Assembly: GCA_934668695.1 (NCBI GenBank) | Contig: CAKUOD010000003.1 | Span: forward strand, 82,436-146,435 | DNA length: 64,000 nucleotides | Source: an uncultured Collinsella sp. | GTDB taxonomy: Bacteria; Actinomycetota; Coriobacteriia; Coriobacteriales; Coriobacteriaceae | Direction of reading: 5' to 3' | In this document: piece by piece, positions 54,823 to 64,000 of the stretch | How the letters are laid out: each line of letters begins with the position of its first letter | Position numbering within the stretch: the first letter of the stretch is position 1 | The notes under the pieces: model-generated | What the model was told of the DNA's origin: nothing | Databases searched by the model: none | The model's input: the letters and a program-made list of their open reading frames with translations, nothing else | Program-made: the position numbers and the translations under genes

Positions 54823-55694
54823 TACCCCAGGCGCTCCATAATGGTCGCGGCGATCGCAGGACGGTTCATAGTGTACAGGTGCAGGCCGTCGGCACCGTGC
54901 TCCTTGAGGTCGCAAAGCTGGCGGGCGGCATAATCTACACCGGCTGCCTGCAGGCTCTCGGGGTCGTTCTCGTACTTGGCGAGAATCTTGATGACGGGGG
55001 AGGGCAGCGACGCGCCGCACATAAAGACCATGCGGCTGATCTGCGACTTGCCCATAAACGGCATGATGCCCGCGGTAATGGGCACGGTGATACCTGCCTT
55101 GTCGGCAAGCTCGCGAAAACGGTAGAAGCACTCGTTGTCAAAGAAGAGCTGCGTCACAAAGAAGCTCGCGCCGGCATCTTGCTTTTGTTTGAGGTATTCG
55201 ACCGAAGCGTTGAGGTCCTCACAGGCAATGTGGCCCTCGGGGTAGGCTGCGGCGCCCACACAAAAGCCGGCGTCGACGAGCTCGGGGATGAGGTCGCGGG
55301 CGTAGGCGTAGTCCGAGGCGGGCTTGTCGTCCTCGGTCGCGCCAGCGGGCAGATCACCGCGCAGGGCCAGGATGTTTTCTACGCCGGCGGTGCGGTATTC
55401 GTCGATCTTGGCGGCGATATCGGCATGCATGCGGCCAACGCAGGTGAGGTGCGCCACCGAGGGCGTATCGAATTCGCTCGTAATCATATGCGCGATGGGG
55501 GCGGTGGTGGCGCCGTTGCCCGAGCCGCCGGCCGAGCAGGTGACCGAGACAAAGCTCGGCGAAAGCTTGCACAGATTGCCTGCCACCTCGCGAGCCGTGT
55601 CGAGGGAAAGCTCGCCCTTAGGCGGGAACATCTCAAACGAAACGGGTGCTGTGCCCTGGGATGCTGCCTGCTTAAAAACCTCGTCGACGCGCAT
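54822..55694 (-). CDS. metF: Methylenetetrahydrofolate reductase MetF
   Basis: A 290-residue flavoprotein that reduces 5,10-methylene-THF to 5-methyl-THF, the methyl donor used by MetH. It has VSFEMFPPKG, the FAD-binding LALRGDLP region, and FFVTQLFFDNE. ATG 55694 follows AGAGGAG. It is first of the operon metF, reactivase, metH, which gives the methyl-transfer route from folate to methionine. Confidence 0.96.
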   Translation of the reverse strand: MRVDEVFKQAASQGTAPVSFEMFPPKGELSLDTAREVAGNLCKLSPSFVSVTCSAGGSGNGATTAPIAHMITSEFDTPSVAHLTCVGRMHADIAAKIDEYRTAGVENILALRGDLPAGATEDDKPASDYAYARDLIPELVDAGFCVGAAAYPEGHIACEDLNASVEYLKQKQDAGASFFVTQLFFDNECFYRFRELADKAGITVPITAGIMPFMGKSQISRMVFMCGASLPSPVIKILAKYENDPESLQAAGVDYAARQLCDLKEHGADGLHLYTMNRPAIAATIMERLG

Positions 55695-56120
55695 ATCGTG
55701 CTCCTCTAGATACGTAATAGTGTGATGTGTTGTAAGGATTCTACAGCACCACTGTGCCACGGTGGAGTTTCACTCACTATTTGGGGGATACCAATCAAAG
55801 ATGCCTTGCTATCGACATTCCCTATAGCAGAGCGGTCAATCTAGGATGGGGCTATAAAGACTGGTATCTGATGCGAAATACCAGTTAATAGAGCCCCATC
55901 CCAAATTGACTACCTTAAACCATGGGGAGAGGTCTGCAATTTATACAGTTGATTGGCTGTTGAGGGCGGCAACGCCGCCGCGATGCGGTAACCTCATTGA
56001 TTGGTTTCGTGACAGCAACATAACGGTAATGTTGCGGAAACACGACGAGCCTAATCTATGACTCGTTCGTTAGTAATCAACACCGCTTCTCACGCGGTGC
56101 CGATACGAAGGGAGTTCCGT
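55695..56120. promoter_or_regulatory. Divergent metF/glutamine synthetase control region with long hairpin
   Basis: A gene-free 426-bp gap. At 55834-55913 is a nested palindrome: GGTCAAT/ATTGAC outside, GGATGGGGCT/AGCCCCATCC (55844-55853, 55892-55901) in the middle, CTGGTAT/ATACCAG (55861-55867, 55878-55884) at the tip. In the glutamine synthetase leader are GGCGGC/GCCGCC (55965-55979) and GCAACAT/ATGTTGC (56015-56035). I find no clear consensus promoter and no match to a known glutamine or SAM riboswitch. Confidence 0.55.
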
Positions 56121-58208
<2,088 letters not shown>

Positions 58209-58238
58209 AACGTAACCGACATATCGTCACGGTATTGA

Positions 58239-58274
58239 GCCGGGGTCCGCATCGCGCGGGCCCCGGCTTTCTTG
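58239..58274 (+). terminator. Terminator of glutamine synthetase
   Basis: GCCGGGGTCCGC (58239-58250) and GCGGGCCCCGGC (58256-58267), one G.T-like mismatch, then TTTCTTGTT. Confidence 0.92.
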
Positions 58275-58316
58275 TTGAACAAATTTATTAGGGAAGAGTC
58301 TGCTCCGTGCCGTTTG

Positions 58317-59057
58317 CTAGGGTAGGGGTGTGCGCGTTGCCGTGTCGTGAAAATGGAAGATGCTCGGAATATAACGCGCCTCGACATACTCAAATTGAGT
58401 TCCGGTTGAGTCGAATGTCTGGCTGGTTACGACCGCCAGATACGAAGAAGAATCGACGTCAAGCAACCGGCAGTCCTCAGTGTCGGGCTGGGCGAGTGTT
58501 ATCGTTCGTTTGCTCACGGCAATGGTGAGCCCTAGCTCATCCTCGATGTAATGGAAGAGCGACAGGGTGGCATTCTGCTCGTTTAGGCCGGGGACGGAGG
58601 AAGTTAGGAAGTAGTGGCGGTCGACAGCGACCGGTTTATCGTCGAGCATGCGGACGAGCTTCAAATGCGTAAGGTCTTCTCCTTCGGGAAATCCCGTCAA
58701 CTGAGCTAGATACTTATTGGTGCTTACGTGTTCGAAATAGACGATTTTTGACGTTGGAATTGCTCCGATCGCGTGTGCCGATTCGCTGAACGAAGAAAGG
58801 TCATTTACGGTGAATGCGCCCTCTTTGCTGGCGCCTGCAAGTGACGTCTCGATTACGAGGACTCCCTTGCCCTTAATGGACTGAACTAGACCTTCATTTG
58901 CGAGAAGTGAAATGGCCTTGCGCACCGTCATTCGAGAACAGGAGAACTCTTTGGACAGATTTTGTTCGGAAGGAAGGAGCGATCCCACGGGATGCTTACC
59001 TTCGACAATCCGCTCTCGAAGGCTGCGGTAAATTTCACTGTACAGGATCCTTGCCAA
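58317..59057 (-). CDS. GntR-family regulator with UTRA domain
   Basis: A 246-residue HutC/TreR-type repressor. N-terminal winged helix (about 4-70: LPSEQNLSKEFSCSRMTVRKAISLLANEGLV) and C-terminal UTRA effector domain (about 85-240), which usually binds a sugar phosphate. Start TTG 59057 is preceded by AAGGAG. Divergent from the GH4/PTS genes, and two copies of TGTCTAGACA lie between them, so repression of that operon relieved by a phospho-disaccharide is likely (inference). Confidence 0.9.
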   Translation of the reverse strand: MARILYSEIYRSLRERIVEGKHPVGSLLPSEQNLSKEFSCSRMTVRKAISLLANEGLVQSIKGKGVLVIETSLAGASKEGAFTVNDLSSFSESAHAIGAIPTSKIVYFEHVSTNKYLAQLTGFPEGEDLTHLKLVRMLDDKPVAVDRHYFLTSSVPGLNEQNATLSLFHYIEDELGLTIAVSKRTITLAQPDTEDCRLLDVDSSSYLAVVTSQTFDSTGTQFEYVEARYIPSIFHFHDTATRTPLP

Positions 59058-59192
59058 AATGCTCTCCTTATAGAGGTGGTGCGGAATGCGTCAAATCGGC
59101 GCGATAGTCTGTTTCTACCAATTATAGGAAGTGAAGACGCTTAAAGTTACCGCTTACCGCCATAAATCAACCGTTCACCCGTGTGCTTAACA

Positions 59193-60598
<1,406 letters not shown>

Positions 60599-60666
60599 TA
60601 TCGGAAATCAATTTAGCGAATGATGGCGGGCGGCCGACCTTGGACAGGCCGCATGGGAGGAAAACC

Positions 60667-62136
60667 ATGAGCGAAAGCAAAGAGCTTGCAAATCGCAAGC
60701 TCGGCGAGGACGTAGTTGGCCTCGTCGGCGGTAAGGAAAACATCCTGAGCATCTCGCACTGCATGACGCGTCTACGTTTCAAGCTGCGAGACGATGCGAA
60801 GGCCGATACTAAGGCAATTGAATCTCATAAAGGCGTCATTCAAGTAATCAACGCGAATGGCCAGTATCAGGTTGTTGTCGGCATCAATGTGATTGAGGAT
60901 GTTTACGATGCCGCGGTTGCCGCTTCTGGTGTCGAGGGGCTGGGCGAGGTTAATCTTGATGGTGAGCCCGTCAAGAAAGGAAACGTTGTTAGTGCCCTTA
61001 TCGATACTATTTCGGGCGTAATCCAGCCGATTCTTGCGGTACTGTGTGCCGCGGGCATGATCAAGGGTGTTTTGAGTATTCTCGTCGCCCTTGGATGGAT
61101 CACGGCGACAGATGGCTTGTACCAGATTCTATTTGCGGCTGGTGACGGCTTCTTCTACTTCCTGCCGATTATCCTTGGCTATACCGCGGCAAAGAAGTTT
61201 GGCTGTAGTGAGTTCGTTGGCATGACGCTCGGTATCGCACTTACGTATCCGGCGATGGTCAACATCACATCTGGCGATGTTTTGGGAACGGTGCTTGCTG
61301 GCACTCCCTTTGCCATGAACTACTACACGACTTTCCTCGGCATACCCGTCATTATGCCGTCTTCGGGTTATACGAGCTCTGTCATTCCGATTATCATCTC
61401 TGTTTGGTTCGCGGCAAAGCTGGAGAAGTGGTGCCGCAAGCATTTCTCTGAGTATGTAAAGTTCTTCTTTGTGCCTACGTGCGTGCTCGTTGTGATGGTC
61501 CCCGCTACCTATTTGATTATTGGCCCGATTGCCACTCTGATCACGAACCTCATGAGCCTGCTGTTTAACTCCCTCTACAGCTTGCCTGTCATCGGCGGCG
61601 CGCTCGGCGGCATCGTACTTACTGCCATTTGGCAGCCTATGGTCATCTTCGGCTTCCACTGGAGTGTCATTGCCCTCATGCTGGTGAACATTGCCTCCCA
61701 GGGCTGGGATATTGTCATGGCGCCGTACATGGTTTGTTCATACGCTCAGTCCCTTGCCGTCCTCGCTATCCTTCTGAAGACTAAGGACGTAAAGCTCAAG
61801 CAGCTCGCATGGCCGGCGTTCATCTCGGGCTTCTTCTTCGGCATCACCGAACCCTGCATCTACGGCGTGACCCTTCCGCGCAAGAAGCCTTTTATCATGA
61901 GCTGCATCGCCTCTGTGCCCGGCGGCCTAATCATCGGCGCTCTTGGCACCAAGATGTTCGCCTTCACCGGCGGCGGCTTCTGCGCCTTCCCGGGCTTCAT
62001 TGACCCGTCCGGTGCAATGGGCGCGAACTACCTGATTTACGTAATCATAGCCATCGTGGTTTCAAGTGTGATTTCGTTCCTGCTTACGTATGCGACGTAC
62101 AAGGAGGACGTGCCGGCGGTAGAGGCTGCAAAGTAG
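60667..62136 (+). CDS. PTS EIIBC, alpha-glucoside/sucrose type
   Basis: A 489-residue PTS permease of the glucose-sucrose family. EIIB domain residues about 1-85 with phospho-cysteine C32 (SHCMTRLRF); EIIC from about 110, with ten or so membrane segments and the ITEPCIYGVTLP motif of the sugar site. No EIIA domain is attached, so phosphate should come from a separate EIIA such as that at 43310. ATG 60667 follows GGGAGG. Together with the GH4 enzyme it takes up and splits an alpha-linked disaccharide. Confidence 0.93.
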   Translation: MSESKELANRKLGEDVVGLVGGKENILSISHCMTRLRFKLRDDAKADTKAIESHKGVIQVINANGQYQVVVGINVIEDVYDAAVAASGVEGLGEVNLDGEPVKKGNVVSALIDTISGVIQPILAVLCAAGMIKGVLSILVALGWITATDGLYQILFAAGDGFFYFLPIILGYTAAKKFGCSEFVGMTLGIALTYPAMVNITSGDVLGTVLAGTPFAMNYYTTFLGIPVIMPSSGYTSSVIPIIISVWFAAKLEKWCRKHFSEYVKFFFVPTCVLVVMVPATYLIIGPIATLITNLMSLLFNSLYSLPVIGGALGGIVLTAIWQPMVIFGFHWSVIALMLVNIASQGWDIVMAPYMVCSYAQSLAVLAILLKTKDVKLKQLAWPAFISGFFFGITEPCIYGVTLPRKKPFIMSCIASVPGGLIIGALGTKMFAFTGGGFCAFPGFIDPSGAMGANYLIYVIIAIVVSSVISFLLTYATYKEDVPAVEAAK

Positions 62137-62186
62137 CCAAAGAAGTGGAGCTGCGGGACAAGTATTTCCCCGCGCGCCAGCAATCT

Positions 62187-62233
62187 GACAAGGTCGTCCT
62201 TGGATAAGCGCCGAGGGCGACCTTGTCTTGTGC
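62187..62233 (+). terminator. Terminator after the PTS gene
   Basis: GACAAGGTCGTCCTTGG (62187-62203) and CCGAGGGCGACCTTGTC (62211-62227), 17-bp arms with two mismatches, then TTGTG. It lies before the serine hydrolase gene, so it also shows that the hydrolase must start beyond it. Confidence 0.85.
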
Positions 62234-62256
62234 TGGTTTCATTTGAGAGGCAGTGG

Positions 62257-63699
62257 TTGAGAGTGTCTAATATTATCTTTGACAATAGGATGGGCGAGGC
62301 GTGCCTTGCGGCGTGGAGGTCCGCGGGCGTGGAAGTCCGCTCAGTCGTGGTCCGACAAGATGGTGAAGTCGTCTTTGAGCATGCGGCTGCGCCGTTCTCC
62401 CTCGAACACGTTCACCCGCTCTATTCTGTGACTAAGTCCTTCACCTCGGTTGCTGTTGGGATGTTGGTGAATGAAGGACGGCTGTCGCTGGCCGATCGCT
62501 GGATTTCATACTTCCCGGAATATGAAGGCGAGATTGCGGATGAGCGCTTTCGCAATGTGACAGTTCGCAATTTGCTGACTATGACGATGGGGCAGGAGAG
62601 TGACCTTTCGTATATTGGCGCGGGAGACGACTGGGCACATGAGGTTCTTCATCGTGAGTTTGACTGGAAGCCGGGCGAGGTCTTTCACTACGATTCGCTG
62701 TGTTCACATTTATTGAGCATGCTCGTGCAACGCATAAGTGGAACGAAAGAATCCGATTATCTCGCCGAACGTTTGTTTACGCCGTTAGGCATTAGAAATT
62801 GGTGGTGGGAAGAGGATCAAGCCGGTCATACGACCGGAGGTTTTGGTCTTCACCTTTCGACACCGGATTTGGCTAAGTTTGGTCAATGTTTGCTAGATGG
62901 CGGCAAGTGGCGTGGGGAACAGATCATTCCCGCGGAATGGGTTGCCGAGGCGACGAAGATTCAGATGGAAACGAGCCCCTTTTATCCGTCTGAGGCGACT
63001 GAAGACAGCAATGGCTATGGATACCAGTTCTGGATGTGCCGGCGTGGCGGGTTCAGATGCTCTGGCCTTTTTGGGCAGCTGTGCTACATACGGCCCACAG
63101 ATGGCCTTGTCATCGCCTGCTCGAGTTCCACGACAGGAAGTAAGGCGTTGCTTGATCCGCTGTATGAGGTATTGTTCAAAGAGTCTAGTGTTCGGGAAAC
63201 GGTGGCTTCCGAACGTGACTTCGATAGCATTCCCGTGCCAGTTGGGTTGGCTTCTGGCGGACGTTTGAGCTCATTACGTCTCGAGGGCATTCATCATTGC
63301 ATTTTCGGGGATTTTGAAGAGATCGATATTCGATTTCATGAGAATGAGCTGGATTTGTCTCTGTTGCGCGATGGTCGTGAGTACGGCGTGAGGGCCGGCT
63401 ACAAGTCTTGGGTTTGTAAATCGGGCGATGGGCTCGGAGTCGGAGACCTCTTTCCTTTTGTAACTCATGAAGCTGAGAGGGACGATGCCCCCGCATGGGA
63501 TGTTCGCAAGCTGTTTGCAGCGTATGCCTGGACTTCGCCAACAAGTTTACAAATCGAGACCAGGGAACTGGACTACACACGGCGCTGTTTTATCGATGTG
63601 CAGATCGGAGGCATTTATGCCGTGTGCAGGGTGCGAGTTGAGGGAATGTGCTGTTTTCCGGCACCCTCGGAACTCACAGCGATTTTGAAGTTGGGGTAA
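62257..63699 (+). CDS. Serine hydrolase, beta-lactamase/penicillin-binding-protein fold
   Basis: A roughly 480-residue protein whose first 330 residues form a class C beta-lactamase-like fold with SxxK (SVTKS) and the Tyr-x-Asn-like YDS (FHYDSLCS). The C-terminal 150 residues are an unrecognised beta-rich domain. No clear signal peptide is seen, so a cytoplasmic esterase or peptidase is more likely than a lactamase. Start uncertain: TTG 62257 (GAGAGG 6 bases before) or GTG 62263. It is separated from the PTS gene by a terminator but may still be expressed with it by read-through. Confidence 0.8.
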   Translation: MRVSNIIFDNRMGEACLAAWRSAGVEVRSVVVRQDGEVVFEHAAAPFSLEHVHPLYSVTKSFTSVAVGMLVNEGRLSLADRWISYFPEYEGEIADERFRNVTVRNLLTMTMGQESDLSYIGAGDDWAHEVLHREFDWKPGEVFHYDSLCSHLLSMLVQRISGTKESDYLAERLFTPLGIRNWWWEEDQAGHTTGGFGLHLSTPDLAKFGQCLLDGGKWRGEQIIPAEWVAEATKIQMETSPFYPSEATEDSNGYGYQFWMCRRGGFRCSGLFGQLCYIRPTDGLVIACSSSTTGSKALLDPLYEVLFKESSVRETVASERDFDSIPVPVGLASGGRLSSLRLEGIHHCIFGDFEEIDIRFHENELDLSLLRDGREYGVRAGYKSWVCKSGDGLGVGDLFPFVTHEAERDDAPAWDVRKLFAAYAWTSPTSLQIETRELDYTRRCFIDVQIGGIYAVCRVRVEGMCCFPAPSELTAILKLG

Positions 63700-63961
63700 T
63701 TTTTCAAGACGTGCGATTGATAAGAAAGTTTGCTAACATCACGGCAAATGGAGATGGAGCTGTCTCCAGGCAATGTTTTTCGATACGGACGTCTCAGATA
63801 TCGTATTGCTAGGGACTAAGTCAATCACTTGTTAGGGTCGAAGCGTAAATGCGTTTCCTCGGCTCCGCACCCTGTTGGGCTCGAATCCCGGCGCATGGCA
63901 GCAAAAAGCCCGCTATCGTGTGATGAACTGCGTCCCAAATCTTGGACGCCCTAAATAGCGA
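63700..63961. other. Gene-free end region bordering an IS element
   Basis: No gene is seen. GCGTCC-GGACGC with an 8-base loop (63930-63949) is part of the end of the insertion sequence entering from the right edge; the transposon border is probably near 63924. Upstream of it a tRNA-like T-arm (GGGCTCGAATCCC, 63877-63889) occurs without a matching acceptor stem. Confidence 0.5.
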
Positions 63962-64000
63962 CTAGGCCGCGAGGGCCTGATTCCGGAACTCCTCCGGGGT
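63962..64000 (-). mobile_element. C-terminus of an IS3-family transposase (partial)
   Basis: On the minus strand the window edge reads TPEEFRNQALAA followed by TAG. A tail ending in a (S/T)PxEYR-like motif, then ALAA-like residues and a stop, is typical of IS3-family OrfB transposases, and the stop is followed directly by an IS-end-like inverted repeat. Only 12 codons are in the window, so the family assignment rests on this motif. Confidence 0.65.

Noticed and set aside
55695..56120. Glutamine or SAM riboswitch
   Set aside because: I could not find the conserved glnA-motif or SAM-box sequences in this gap.
63840..63900. Possible tRNA (T-arm-like GGGCTCGAATCCC)
   Set aside because: No 5' acceptor strand complementary to the 3' part, and no D-arm or anticodon arm could be drawn.

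Overview
The window looks like chromosomal DNA from a high-GC Gram-positive gut anaerobe of the class Coriobacteriia, most like Collinsella. This is an inference from GC-rich codon use, Gram-positive surface biology (sortase and LPXTG-type pilins), a MoaC-MobB fusion, type III glutamine synthetase, SARP-type regulation and a sugar PTS; no 16S gene is present. Apart from the transposase end at the right edge, no phage or plasmid functions are visible.

Layout. 0.2-8.8 kb: DNA ligase ligA with a coupled 59-residue ORF, a MATE exporter with its MerR regulator and a textbook MerR-type promoter, then a heterodimeric ABC exporter. 9.0-15.3 kb: an endonuclease-like gene framed by two hairpin repeats, moaA and a moaC-mobB fusion (molybdenum cofactor), an MFS transporter and a HAD phosphatase. 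15.8-26.2 kb: a pilus/adhesin locus of three sortase substrates and a sortase, with an AbiE-like type IV toxin-antitoxin pair lying between pilins and sortase. 26.4-29.9 kb: gatCAB. 30.2-37.4 kb: an AraC regulator divergent from a YbtPQ-like ABC pair, then a PacL/DUF1490-like small membrane protein and a P1B-type metal ATPase; a shared 16-bp near-palindrome precedes both units. 37.5-38.4 kb: a RelB/PIN toxin-antitoxin pair with a clear promoter and operator. 39.1-39.9 kb: tmRNA followed by a 62-bp-period hairpin array. 39.9-44.8 kb: patatin, rplM-rpsI, glmM, an orphan EIIA and nagB (amino-sugar metabolism). 45.3-51.4 kb: a 999-residue SARP-ATPase regulator, yhbY, a methyltransferase and a UPF0210 protein. 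51.5-55.7 kb: a methionine operon in which MetH lacks its reactivation domain and the neighbouring gene supplies it. 56.1-64.0 kb: glnN-type glutamine synthetase, a GntR/UTRA regulator divergent from a GH4 phospho-glycosidase and PTS EIIBC, a serine hydrolase, and the last 12 codons of an IS3-type transposase.

The main novelty lies between genes. Two related, about 137-nt, deeply structured elements sit on the coding strand in the 3' untranslated regions of gatB and of the UPF0210 gene, each between stop codon and terminator. They share a conserved core while their stems differ by compensating changes. Two further dispersed hairpin families (four copies each) occur only in the first 26.3 kb. 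Other structured regions lie after moaC-mobB, after ssrA, upstream of nagB and between metF and glnN.
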